From positions 1-22,873 of the IMG/VR virus record IMGVR_UViG_3300023301_000119: DNA of 22,873 bases; one strand, written 5' to 3'. The notes under the pieces are model-generated. The model did not search any database, had not been told where the DNA came from, and saw nothing but the letters and a program-made list of their open reading frames with translations. Position numbers and translations under genes: made by a program. Below are positions 1-7,861 of this stretch, piece after piece; position 1 is the stretch's first letter; every line of letters begins with the position of its first letter. Source of the DNA: a virus.

Positions 1-204
<204 letters not shown>

Positions 205-555
205 ATGGAACTGACAGTGAAAAAAAGAGGCCGACCCGTCAAAATGACAATCCAGCGGTACGCTGAAAATCCGCCAGCGGTGCTGGCTAAGACCGATCAC
301 CAGCGTTTGAAGGAGCTAAAAGAGTTGATGATTCGTTCCGGCGGCAAAGACGTTGCGGAAAAAGTCATACAGATAGCGCTGAATGATGAACACCCGGGGC
401 AGATGGCGGCGCTTAAGATGTGTATGGACAGGACGTTGCCGGTCAGCATCTTTGAGAAAGACAAGAGCCAAAGGAGCGCTATCAGCATCACCATTAGTGG
501 TTTGGGTGTGCCGGAGCCAGTTGTTATCGACAACGGGGATATAACGGATGTCTGA
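205..555 (+). CDS. Putative terminase small subunit
   Basis: A 116-residue protein directly upstream of, and overlapping by 8 bases, the large terminase gene, which is where the DNA-recognition subunit usually sits. The N-terminus has a basic KKRGRP stretch like an AT-hook (about residues 5-11), followed by charged helical sequence and a segment around ALNDEHPGQMAALKM that I recall from small-subunit-like proteins beside this type of TerL. I chose the ATG at 205 because AAGGA at 194-198 lies 6 bases upstream. The frame also allows ATG 154 or GTG 112 (147 residues), but those add low-complexity sequence next to the G-rich leader. The assignment rests mainly on position and size. It could be an unrelated small DNA-binding protein. 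Confidence 0.55.
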   Translation: MELTVKKRGRPVKMTIQRYAENPPAVLAKTDHQRLKELKELMIRSGGKDVAEKVIQIALNDEHPGQMAALKMCMDRTLPVSIFEKDKSQRSAISITISGLGVPEPVVIDNGDITDV

Positions 556-2701
556 TTTGAACTTCTCGCTGTTGCCGTGGCAGCAAACGGTATTTTCTGA
601 CACGACAAGGTTTAAAGTCATCGCAGCCGGACGGCGGTGCGGTAAGTCGCGCTTGGCTGCGACGACGCTAATTATTGAGGCGCTGAAATGCCCGCTGGGA
701 AGCGCTGTCTTGTACGTCAGCCCGACGATGGGGCAGTCGCGTCAGATTATCTGGGACTTGCTGCTGGAGTTGGGGAGGGACGTCATCCAGTCTAGCCACG
801 TCAACAACTTGGATATTACGCTGGTTAACGGCGCGCGGATATACGTGAGGGGCGCGGACAGGCCGGACACGCTGCGGGGGGTTTCTTTGACATACGCGGT
901 GCTGGACGAGGTGGCCGACATTAAGCCAGAGGCTTGGGAGCAGGTCATCCGGGCGTCTTTGTCGGATCGCAAGGGTCGGGCGATGTTTATTGGTACACCA
1001 AAAGGGCGAAACTGGTTCCACGACTTGTGGAAGCTGGGGCAGGACGAGCAGGACAAAGACTGGAAGAGCTGGCACTTTACGACAGCAGACAATCCGCTGA
1101 TTGACGCGGCGGAGATTGAGTCAGCTAAGAAGACCCTGAGTAGCTTTGCGTTTAAGCAGGAGTATCTGGCGTCTTTTTCGAATGCGGGCGCTGACATGTT
1201 CAAGGAGGAGTGGATTAAGTACGGCGAAGAGCCGGAGTACGGCAGCTACTTTGTGGCGGTTGACTTGGCAGGGTTTGAGGAAGTGGCCAAGCAAGCGGCT
1301 AATAGTAAGAAGCGGCTGGATGAGTCGGCTATTGCGGTGGTCAAGGTGACGGATGACGGCAAATGGTTTGTGAAAGCAATTGAGCATGGGCGGTGGGACA
1401 TACGGGAGACAGCCGCTAAGATACTGCTGGCGATGCGGGAGTATCGACCACTGAGTATTGGCATCGAGAGAGGGGCGCTGAAGAACGCTGTACTGCCGTA
1501 CTTGTCGGACTTGATGCGAAAAAACAACGTGTACAGTCACATTGTGGATTTGACGCACGGCAACCGCAAGAAGACTGACCGGGTGATCTGGTCGTTGCAG
1601 GGACGATTTGAACACGGTAGAATCATACTCAACAGCAAAGAGGACTGGGACGACTTTGTAGATCAGTTGCTGATGTTTCCCTCCCCCGGCGTCCACGACG
1701 ATCTCTGCTTTGCAGCCGGAACAATGATTTCTACGCCGGATGGAGCCAAGCCTATTGAGTCGCTAAAAGTTGGCGACTGGGTGCATACGCCAGAAGGTAA
1801 TCGCCAAGTTACAGCCGCAAAGCTAACCAACCCCACGGCGCAAGTCTACTCATTAAACGATGGCGCGTTGGTAGGCACGGGCAACCACCCAATCATGACG
1901 AACAATGGATGGAAAGACTTGTGCGAACTGGAAAAAGATGATATTCTTGTGTATCAACACAGCAGGAGTTCATCATGGCTTTTCCAAGCAAAGAAGGTAT
2001 TGTCAAAGAAACGGTTATCTTTAACGGCTACCGCTACAACCGCTACCCTGAAGCTAAGAAGCTGGCTCACCGCAGGTACTTCACCAAAGGAGGAGGCGGC
2101 TTTCTGCATAGGGACACTTGGCTTTTCCACAACGGGCCGATTCCCGAAAAGCATCACATCCACCACAAGGACGGAAATTGGTCAAATAACGACATCTCCA
2201 ACTTGGAGTGCTTACCTGCTGCCGATCACCACAAAGAGCACAGCGAAGACCGCAGCCGCAACGCCAAACGGCCTGAACAACTGGCGCACTTGGCTTCAAT
2301 CAATCACATGGCTAAGGCTTGGCATAGTTCTGAAGAGGGGAAAAAATGGCACTCCGAAAACGGCAAGGCTGTTTGGGCTAGTCGGGTTAAAGTTGCGCAC
2401 ACTTGCCAACAATGCAGCCTTGCGTTTGAGTCTTTCAAGCCAACAAAAGTTTACTATTGCTCAGGTAAATGCGCGGCAACTGCGTGGAGAAAAGCGCACC
2501 CTGACTATTACAGCGCTAAAAGCAAGGCATCCCGTTTATAATTTGTCGGTAGCAGGGGCCAAGTGTTACTATGCCAACGGAATACTTGTCCATAACTGCG
2601 ACGCGCTCGCGTACATTGACCAATTGGCTGTAACCAGTTATTTTCAGGACGATGAAGAAAATGACTCTTGGCAACCTCAAGATATAATTGCGGGCGTCTG
2701 A
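548..2701 (+). CDS. terL: Terminase large subunit, interrupted by an intein
   Basis: ATP-driven DNA packaging motor and headful/end nuclease. The ATPase domain shows Walker A AAGRRCGKS (residues 26-34), Walker B TYAVLDE (115-121, acidic D120/E121) and a GTP coupling motif (149-151). The RNase H-like nuclease shows FVAVD (D239), SIGIERG (E307) and the last acidic motif HDDL/CDALAY, which is split by the intein between residue 386 and Cys684. Removing the 297-residue intein leaves about 420 residues, normal to slightly short for a phage TerL. The start overlaps the end of the preceding gene (ATG 548, upstream TGA 553-555), so translation is probably coupled. Because the intein cuts the catalytic nuclease motif, a working packaging enzyme should require protein splicing. 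The family assignment is secure. Whether splicing occurs is inferred from conserved splicing residues. Confidence 0.95.
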   Translation: MSDLNFSLLPWQQTVFSDTTRFKVIAAGRRCGKSRLAATTLIIEALKCPLGSAVLYVSPTMGQSRQIIWDLLLELGRDVIQSSHVNNLDITLVNGARIYVRGADRPDTLRGVSLTYAVLDEVADIKPEAWEQVIRASLSDRKGRAMFIGTPKGRNWFHDLWKLGQDEQDKDWKSWHFTTADNPLIDAAEIESAKKTLSSFAFKQEYLASFSNAGADMFKEEWIKYGEEPEYGSYFVAVDLAGFEEVAKQAANSKKRLDESAIAVVKVTDDGKWFVKAIEHGRWDIRETAAKILLAMREYRPLSIGIERGALKNAVLPYLSDLMRKNNVYSHIVDLTHGNRKKTDRVIWSLQGRFEHGRIILNSKEDWDDFVDQLLMFPSPGVHDDLCFAAGTMISTPDGAKPIESLKVGDWVHTPEGNRQVTAAKLTNPTAQVYSLNDGALVGTGNHPIMTNNGWKDLCELEKDDILVYQHSRSSSWLFQAKKVLSKKRLSLTATATTATLKLRSWLTAGTSPKEEAAFCIGTLGFSTTGRFPKSITSTTRTEIGQITTSPTWSAYLLPITTKSTAKTAAATPNGLNNWRTWLQSITWLRLGIVLKRGKNGTPKTARLFGLVGLKLRTLANNAALRLSLSSQQKFTIAQVNARQLRGEKRTLTITALKARHPVYNLSVAGAKCYYANGILVHNCDALAYIDQLAVTSYFQDDEENDSWQPQDIIAGV
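1964..1968 (+). promoter_or_regulatory. Shine-Dalgarno for the nested HNH gene
   Basis: AGGAG lies six bases before ATG 1975. It sits inside the intein reading frame (residues 473-474), just after block B. Its presence argues that the HNH protein starts independently and is not made as part of the intein polypeptide. Confidence 0.8.
1975..2541 (+). CDS. HNH homing endonuclease nested out of frame in the intein
   Basis: A 188-residue HNH endonuclease. The core runs from about residue 43 to 80: FLHRDTW (43-49), NGPIP (53-57), HIHHKDGN (61-68), then NN (71-72) and NLE (76-78). This is the arrangement of HNH_3-type homing endonucleases. Residues 115-140 hold Trp/Gly/Lys repeats of the GKKWHSENGK type often seen in the DNA-binding tail of such enzymes. 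A zinc-ribbon-like pair follows, C144-x2-C147 and C162-x3-C166. The start has a good Shine-Dalgarno. The stop TAA (2539-2541) falls inside the DNA of intein block F. The gene lies in a different frame from TerL and the intein (positions mod 3: 1 against 2). It would be expected to cut intein-less terL alleles and drive spread of the element, but its target is unknown. Confidence 0.92.
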   Translation: MAFPSKEGIVKETVIFNGYRYNRYPEAKKLAHRRYFTKGGGGFLHRDTWLFHNGPIPEKHHIHHKDGNWSNNDISNLECLPAADHHKEHSEDRSRNAKRPEQLAHLASINHMAKAWHSSEEGKKWHSENGKAVWASRVKVAHTCQQCSLAFESFKPTKVYYCSGKCAATAWRKAHPDYYSAKSKASRL

Positions 2702-2723
2702 CCCCTTAAAGTAGAGGCCAAAA

Positions 2724-4751
2724 ATGGATCAAAACAAGTTCGACGAACCTTCACAGAACGACAAGGACTTAACGGCCTTTGTTATAGACCACTGCACACG
2801 CTGGCGAGACTATCGAGATACCAACTTTTTGCAGAAGTATCTTGAGTATGAGCGTATTTTTCGTGGTGAGTGGGCGTCTGAGGATAAGACTCGTGAATCA
2901 GAGCGCTCGCGCATTGTGACGCCAGCCACTCAGCAGGCCGTCGAGACGCGGCACGCCGAGGTTATGGAGGCCATCTTTGGACAAGGTGAGTTCTTTGACA
3001 TTGAGGACGACTTGAAAGACGTCAACGGCGACCCGATGGACGTCGAGATGCTCAAAGCGCAACTCATGGAAGACTTCAAGCAGGACAAAATCAGAAAAGC
3101 TATCGACCAGATCGAATTGATGGCTGAAATCTATGGCACAGGTATCGGCGAGATCGTGGTCAAGACTGAAAAGGTGTTTGAGCCATCGACGCAAGCTATC
3201 CCTGGCCAGACTGAACAAGCAGCCATTGGCGTTGTAGAAAAACAACGTATCGCTGTCAAGATCATGCCCGTAAACCCCAAGAACTTCTTGTTTGACCCTA
3301 ACGGGACGAGCATCGACGACTGTATGGGTGTGGCAATTGAGAAGTATGTCGGTATTCAAAAGGTTGTTGAAGGTATGGAGAAGGGCATCTACCGTAAGGT
3401 GGATATCACCACCGACTCGGAAGACAACGATCTGGAACCAACGCAAGAAGTCACTCAGTACAAAGACGAAAAAGTGCGCCTGCTGACGTACTACGGGCTA
3501 GTGCCTCGCTCGTACCTGCTGGAAAAAGACGAGGAATTGGTAGAACTATTCCCAGAAAACTCAGTAGCTGATGACTACAGCGACATGGTTGAAGCCATTG
3601 TTGTAATAGCTAACGACGCTACGCTTCTGAAAGCGGAAGAAAATCCGTACATGATGAAGGACAGGCCGGTTATCAGCTACCAAGATGACACGGTTCCTAA
3701 CCGTTTGCTTGGTCGCGGCACGGTTGAAAAGTCGTACAACATGCAAAAGGCGATTGACGCTCAGGTGCGTAGCCACTTGGACAGCTTGGCGTTGACGACC
3801 AGCCCTATGATGGGCATGGACGCTACTCGCCTACCTCGCGGCGCTAAGTTTGAAGTCAAGCCGGGCAAAGCGTTTATGGTAAACGGCAATCCAGCGGAGA
3901 TTCTCTACCCCTTCAAGTTTGGCGAGACCAGCCTAAACAATCTGAACACGGCTAAAGAGTTTGAGCGTATGCTGCTACAAGCCACTGGCACGCTGGACAG
4001 TCAAGGCATGGTTAGCCAAGTCGCGCGCGACGGTGGCGGCATGAATATGGCGGTGGCTACGATCATAAAAAAGTACAAGCGCACGCTGGTGAACTTCCAA
4101 GAGGACTTTTTGATCCCGTTTATCCAGAAGGCAGCGTTTCGCTACATGCAGTTCGACCCGGAGCGCTACCCTTCAGTGGACATGAAGTTTGTCCCAACGG
4201 CTACGCTGGGAATTATTGCCCGTGAGTACGAGCAGCAGCAGTTTATCGGCCTTTTGCAGACGCTTGGCCCAAATACTCCAGTCTTACCGCTGATTCTCAA
4301 AGGCATCCTTAACAATTCCAGTTTGAGTAACCGTGGTGAGTTGATGGCAGCGCTTGACCAGATGAGCCAGCCTAATCCAGAAGCCCAACAGATGCAGCAG
4401 ATGCAGCAGCAACTCGCTATGCAAGCGGCTCAAGCTAGTATTGCGGTGCAAACGACCCAAGCAGAGCAGAATCGGGCAGAAGCTCAGAAGCTAATGACTG
4501 AAGCGCAGCTTATGCCGCAAGAAGTGCAGGCTAAAATTATTGCATCGACAACCAAGAACCTCCCAGCCGGTCAAGAGTCGCAAGAGTTTGATAAGCGGGT
4601 CAAGATTGCAGAGTTGATGCTCAAAGAAGCAGACATTAAGAACAAGTCCAAGATCGTTGAGCTTCAGATGGCCGAAAAGCAAAACAGAGTTAGCGGGATG
4701 GAAGAAGATTTCCTTACCCAACTTACTCAGGAGTTGAGCAATGGACGTTGA
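2724..4751 (+). CDS. Portal protein
   Basis: A 675-residue protein following TerL, where the portal normally lies. The N-terminal part (roughly residues 38-85) has the patterns EYERIFRGEW, SERSRIVTPATQQAVE and EAIFGQGEFFDI, which I recognise from large portals of podovirus-like phages. The middle (about 330-480) has the R-x-LLGRG...S-Y-NMQKAIDAQ segment and a long helical region. The C-terminus (about 545-675) is Gln/Met/Ala-rich coiled coil, with several QQMQQ-like runs, of the kind that forms a barrel in P22-like portals. It would form the dodecameric DNA entry ring at one capsid vertex. AGAGG at 2713-2717 is the ribosome binding site. The last 11 bases overlap the fibre gene downstream. 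I am sure of the portal role; the exact subfamily needs a profile search. Confidence 0.88.
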   Translation: MDQNKFDEPSQNDKDLTAFVIDHCTRWRDYRDTNFLQKYLEYERIFRGEWASEDKTRESERSRIVTPATQQAVETRHAEVMEAIFGQGEFFDIEDDLKDVNGDPMDVEMLKAQLMEDFKQDKIRKAIDQIELMAEIYGTGIGEIVVKTEKVFEPSTQAIPGQTEQAAIGVVEKQRIAVKIMPVNPKNFLFDPNGTSIDDCMGVAIEKYVGIQKVVEGMEKGIYRKVDITTDSEDNDLEPTQEVTQYKDEKVRLLTYYGLVPRSYLLEKDEELVELFPENSVADDYSDMVEAIVVIANDATLLKAEENPYMMKDRPVISYQDDTVPNRLLGRGTVEKSYNMQKAIDAQVRSHLDSLALTTSPMMGMDATRLPRGAKFEVKPGKAFMVNGNPAEILYPFKFGETSLNNLNTAKEFERMLLQATGTLDSQGMVSQVARDGGGMNMAVATIIKKYKRTLVNFQEDFLIPFIQKAAFRYMQFDPERYPSVDMKFVPTATLGIIAREYEQQQFIGLLQTLGPNTPVLPLILKGILNNSSLSNRGELMAALDQMSQPNPEAQQMQQMQQQLAMQAAQASIAVQTTQAEQNRAEAQKLMTEAQLMPQEVQAKIIASTTKNLPAGQESQEFDKRVKIAELMLKEADIKNKSKIVELQMAEKQNRVSGMEEDFLTQLTQELSNGR

Positions 4752-6543
4752 AAGCCTAGCCAAGCAGCTAATCCTCAAGGGTATGACCGATGAGCAGCAA
4801 AAAGCTGTTCTTGACTCAATCAAGGGGACGATGGAGCAAAGCCGTAAACTGCAAAAGCAGCGCGTCGGCGAGCAAGCTACGCTTGTCATCCAAGCACTAA
4901 AGAAAATTGAGTCAGATATCACTAGCCGCTACGATGCGCTTGGCAACAAGATAACGCAGCGGGTCGGCAGCATTAAAAACGGCGTAGACGGCGCAAAGGG
5001 TCGTGATGGCGTCAACGGGCGCGATGGCAAAGCGGGGCGCGACGGCTCGCAAGGGTCAAAAGGCACTGATGGGCTGGCGGGTCGTAACGGCTTGGACGGC
5101 GAGAACGGCGTATCGGTCACTGACGCACACATCGACTTCGATGGCTCGCTGATTATTAGCCTATCGTCCGGCCAAGTGCTGAACGTGGGTGAGGTAGTAG
5201 CTCCTGACTTGGCTGAGAAGATAAAAGTCATCACCAACGGCGGCGGCACAAGCCAACAGGTGCTTGACACGCTTATCAGCCTTCAAACGCAGATCAACAA
5301 CATTTACCCAAGCCAAACGGGTAACGCGGGCAAGTTCTTAACAACCAATGGAACGAATGTTTCGTGGTCACAAGTGGCAGGCGGCTTAGACTATCAAGGC
5401 ACTTGGAACGCATCTGCCAACACGCCTACCTTGGCAAGCGGCGTCGGCATAAACGGCTACTACTACATTACAAACACAGCCGGTTCAACCAATCTAGACG
5501 GCATTACTGACTGGCAGATTGGTGATTGGCTGCTGTTTAACGGCACAGTTTGGCAAAAGATTGACCAGTCCAACACAGTTGTTTCAGTAAATGGGCAAGT
5601 CGGTATCGTTGTCTTGTCAACTACCGATGTGGGTGAAGGCTCTCGGCTGTACTACACCGATGCACGCGCTAGAGCAGCTATCAGTGCAGGCACAGGCATT
5701 AGCTACAGCAGCGCAACCGGCGTAGTAACTAATTCCGCGCCCGACCAAACGGTAGCGCTTACGCAGGGGGGCACAACAACCATTACTGGTACTTACCCTA
5801 ACTTCACGATTTCATCTGGCGATCAGTTTAGTGGAACCGTAACGTCAGTAGCTGGGACAGGCTCGGTTAACGGCATTTCCCTGTCTGGCACAGTCACCTC
5901 TAGCGGCAGTCTGACGCTCGGCGGCACGTTGTCGGGCGTTAGCCTGACGACTCAGGTGTCTGGCACGCTGCCAGTGGCTAACGGTGGTACGGGCGCTACA
6001 ACTGCGCCAGCCGCGCTAACTAACTTGGGTGCATACCCGAGTAGTAACCCTAATGGCTACACAACCAACACTGGCACGGTTACATCGGTGGCCACGGGTG
6101 CTGGCTTGTCGGGTGGCCCGGTTACATCGGCTGGCACTATTTCGTTGGCCAATACTGCCGTAACTCCAGGCAGCTACACGGCCACTAACATCACGGTGGA
6201 CGCGCAAGGCCGGATTACCGCAGCGGCTAGCGGCGTAAGTGGGGCGGCGCTGTCAAACGACACCAGCACAGCCACGGACGTATTCCCGCTGTTTGCTAAT
6301 GCCACGACAGGCACGCCAGCAACAGTATTTACCAGCAACGCAAAGCTACTTTACAGGCCAAGTACGGGTGAACTCAAGTCTAGCGTTTTGAACGCTACGA
6401 ACGGCATAGTAGTAAACAGCCAAACAGTTGCGGTTAGCTACTCAATTGCAGCAGGCAGCAACGGCATGTCAGTCGGCCCAATAACAGTGGCTTCAGGCCA
6501 AACAGTCACAGTTGCATCCGGCTCACGCTGGGTAGTTTTGTAA
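4741..6543 (+). CDS. Collagen-like tail fibre protein
   Basis: A 600-residue fibre-type protein. Residues 1-70 are predicted helical and charged, possibly a trimerising coiled coil or attachment domain. Residues 81-123 are uninterrupted Gly-X-Y triplets, a collagen-like triple helix. The rest is Gly/Ser/Thr-rich beta sequence with patterns common in phage fibres: TGNAGKFLTTNGTNVSW near 195, LYYTDARARAAI near 300, and VANGGTGATTA near 410. The C-terminus lacks an obvious chaperone or lectin domain. AGGAG at 4729-4733 precedes the ATG, and the start overlaps the portal end by 11 bases. Its place between portal and scaffold is unlike T7 order but occurs in environmental podovirus-like genomes. 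The fibre role is inferred from composition and motifs; the receptor is unknown. Confidence 0.8.
   Translation: MDVESLAKQLILKGMTDEQQKAVLDSIKGTMEQSRKLQKQRVGEQATLVIQALKKIESDITSRYDALGNKITQRVGSIKNGVDGAKGRDGVNGRDGKAGRDGSQGSKGTDGLAGRNGLDGENGVSVTDAHIDFDGSLIISLSSGQVLNVGEVVAPDLAEKIKVITNGGGTSQQVLDTLISLQTQINNIYPSQTGNAGKFLTTNGTNVSWSQVAGGLDYQGTWNASANTPTLASGVGINGYYYITNTAGSTNLDGITDWQIGDWLLFNGTVWQKIDQSNTVVSVNGQVGIVVLSTTDVGEGSRLYYTDARARAAISAGTGISYSSATGVVTNSAPDQTVALTQGGTTTITGTYPNFTISSGDQFSGTVTSVAGTGSVNGISLSGTVTSSGSLTLGGTLSGVSLTTQVSGTLPVANGGTGATTAPAALTNLGAYPSSNPNGYTTNTGTVTSVATGAGLSGGPVTSAGTISLANTAVTPGSYTATNITVDAQGRITAAASGVSGAALSNDTSTATDVFPLFANATTGTPATVFTSNAKLLYRPSTGELKSSVLNATNGIVVNSQTVAVSYSIAAGSNGMSVGPITVASGQTVTVASGSRWVVL
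4981..5109 (+). repeat. Collagen-like Gly-X-Y repeat coding segment
   Basis: Fourteen consecutive Gly-X-Y triplets (fibre residues 81-122, ending at Gly123), mostly with charged X/Y residues such as GRDGVNGRDGKAG. Codons vary between units, so this is a protein-level repeat and not a recent DNA tandem expansion. In phage fibres such segments form rigid trimeric rods. Confidence 0.9.
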
Positions 6544-6556
6544 AGGAGCATTGGGT

Positions 6557-7279
6557 ATGCCAACAATTATTGATGGTTCGGGAAGCGCCACATTTCAAAC
6601 GCCTTTGCCTTTGCTTCAAGGCGGGACGGGAAGCACCAGCCTACCCGCCGCATCCGGTCGCCTTCTCCGCATCACACGCTTCACCACAGCAGGCAGTGGT
6701 ACGTGGACAAAACCCGCTGATACGTTGTCGGTGCTAATACGCGCTATTGCTGGCGGTGGTGGTGGTGGCTCTTGTAGGGCTGCTACGGCAGGCGGCGGCG
6801 GTGGAGGCGCAATAACAGAGTTGTTCATACCTGTAGCTGCTGCAAGTTATGCGTATGTGGTAGGCGCTGGTGGTGCTGGTGGTGCTGGCGGTGGCCAATT
6901 CGCTGCTATTCTTCCTGGTGGCGCTGGTGGTGCTACAACTATTGCAGGTATTGGTGGCGGTGGTGGAGGTGGTGGAGGTGGAGGAGGAGGCGGTACTGGT
7001 GGTGTTGGTGGCATCGGTGGTCAATCTAGTGGCGGCACGCAAATAGGCGGTGCTAGTGGCATCGGTGGAATTTATATTGACTCTTCAGCTGTGGGAGTTA
7101 CCGCTGTCGGTGGCAGTGGCGCGGGTGCTGGTGGTAGTAGCAGTATCGCATCAAGTGGCGGCGCGGCCCGTACATTTGGCGGGGGAGGTGCTGGGGGTTC
7201 CAGCCTGCCCGATACCCAAAGCGTTGTCGCAGGTGGAGCAGGCTTTTCTGGCTACATCGAATTACAGGAGTACTCATAA
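6557..7279 (+). CDS. Glycine-rich (polyglycine) tail fibre or adhesin
   Basis: A 240-residue protein. The N-terminus MPTIIDGSGS is followed by LLQGGTGSTSL, a fibre-type segment, then a short beta region (about 30-65). From about residue 67 onward it is dominated by Gly runs mixed with Ala, Ser and Thr, including 14 consecutive glycines encoded at 6953-6994. The C-terminus returns to ordinary sequence (FSGYIELQEYS). Gly-rich tips of this kind form polyglycine-II helix bundles in some phage adhesins and can specify the receptor. I chose ATG 6557 over TTG 6551 because AGGAG at 6544-6548 fits it and the N-terminus then matches the gene at 7862 (MPTIID). Antisense open frames here are artefacts of GGT/GGC codons. 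Receptor binding is an inference. Confidence 0.72.
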   Translation: MPTIIDGSGSATFQTPLPLLQGGTGSTSLPAASGRLLRITRFTTAGSGTWTKPADTLSVLIRAIAGGGGGGSCRAATAGGGGGGAITELFIPVAAASYAYVVGAGGAGGAGGGQFAAILPGGAGGATTIAGIGGGGGGGGGGGGGGTGGVGGIGGQSSGGTQIGGASGIGGIYIDSSAVGVTAVGGSGAGAGGSSSIASSGGAARTFGGGGAGGSSLPDTQSVVAGGAGFSGYIELQEYS

Positions 7280-7581
7280 TGAGAGCAGCAAAACTAACAA
7301 ACGGTGTAATCACCGATCTATGGGAAGTCCCTTCACTAACCTGCTTTGAGGGTGTTGAACTAATCGAAGTACCTGACAGCGTTGGCATGGGCGCAACTTA
7401 CGACGGCACAACATTCACCAACCCTTTACCTCCACCGGACACGCGGACATACAAACAACTTCGCGCTGCTGCTTACCCATCAATTCCAGACCAACTAGAC
7501 GCTATTTTCCACGGCGGTATTGAAGGCTGGATGGTTGAGATACAAGCGGTCAAAGACGCTTACCCCAAGGAGCCAACATAA
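7279..7581 (+). CDS. Small tail-fibre accessory protein, copy 1
   Basis: A 100-residue protein whose ATG overlaps the stop of the glycine-rich fibre gene (TAATG). The C-terminal half contains TYKQLRAAAYPSIPDQLDA followed by EGWMVEIQAVKDAYPK, a pattern I recall from small phage proteins encoded next to tail fibres. The protein at 8674 shares YxQLRAA, a tryptophan-containing segment and the AxPK ending. The N-terminal half (KLTNGVITDLWEVP) is different. It may be a fibre assembly factor or a short fibre-associated subunit. No enzymatic motif is visible. Confidence 0.6.
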   Translation: MRAAKLTNGVITDLWEVPSLTCFEGVELIEVPDSVGMGATYDGTTFTNPLPPPDTRTYKQLRAAAYPSIPDQLDAIFHGGIEGWMVEIQAVKDAYPKEPT

Positions 7582-7851
7582 ATGAGCAGCATTATCACAG
7601 CAGGCGATGCAACAAACGGCGTTAGTCTCACTGCCGGAAGTAACGGCACGTTGATTCTGCAAAGCGGTTTGGCTGGAGCCAAGGTTAATGCTTTGGTTTT
7701 GGCGGCGACGGGAGCTTTAAGCCTTGCTGGGCAGGCTGTGGGCACAACAGTCGGTGCTGCGGGCGCGGCATCTGCACTTCCCGCCAACCCACTCGGGTAT
7801 CTCACACTGGTGGTGAACGGTACTACGGTTCGGCTTCCATATTACAACTAG
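7582..7851 (+). CDS. Small fibre-like structural protein
   Basis: An 89-residue Gly/Ala/Ser/Val-rich protein starting directly after the preceding stop. It has repeated short beta-forming stretches (SLTAGSNGTLILQSG, ALSLAGQAVG) and ends with PLGYLTLVVNGTTVRLPYYN. That type of ending, a beta strand with NGTxxRxPYY, is common in short phage tail and fibre proteins. There is no signal peptide or catalytic motif. Its place in the fibre cluster suggests a virion tip or fibre accessory protein. Confidence 0.6.
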   Translation: MSSIITAGDATNGVSLTAGSNGTLILQSGLAGAKVNALVLAATGALSLAGQAVGTTVGAAGAASALPANPLGYLTLVVNGTTVRLPYYN

Positions 7852-7861
7852 GGAGTTTTAA

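Larger units (their letters stand above)
1706..2596 (+). mobile_element. Intein in TerL with an out-of-frame nested endonuclease gene
   Basis: A class 1-type intein of 297 codons (TerL residues 387-683). Block A begins with the nucleophile Cys387, then FAAGTMISTPDG. A PIESLKVGDWV segment follows at 402-412. Block B contains TGNHPIMT with the TxxH pattern (T444, H447). Block F is HPVYNLSVAGAKCYYANG (661-678), and the end is LVHN (His682, Asn683) followed by Cys684 as +1 extein residue. All residues needed for standard splicing are present. The recognisable splicing parts are about 84 residues (387-470) and about 28 residues (656-683). The 185 residues between them are Thr/Ser/Ala/Leu/Lys-rich and look like a shadow translation, because the DNA there encodes an HNH protein in another frame. 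The insertion point, a catalytic motif of a conserved protein, is typical for inteins. Confidence 0.93.

Noticed and set aside
1121-1696. 191-residue minus-strand open frame opposite terL
   Set aside because: Shadow of the TerL coding strand: no ribosome binding site and no domain pattern, while TerL motifs are clear on the plus strand.
1939-1975. Programmed -1 frameshift joining the intein N-part to the HNH protein
   Set aside because: The HNH frame has a TGA at 1939-1941, there is no slippery heptamer between it and 1975, and a good Shine-Dalgarno plus ATG explains the HNH gene better.
2898-3446. 182-residue minus-strand open frame opposite the portal gene
   Set aside because: His/Leu/Val-rich antisense translation of portal codons, without a start signal or recognisable motif.
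6734-7042. Ser/Thr-rich minus-strand open frame opposite the polyglycine gene
   Set aside because: Direct consequence of GGT/GGC/GGA codons read on the other strand.
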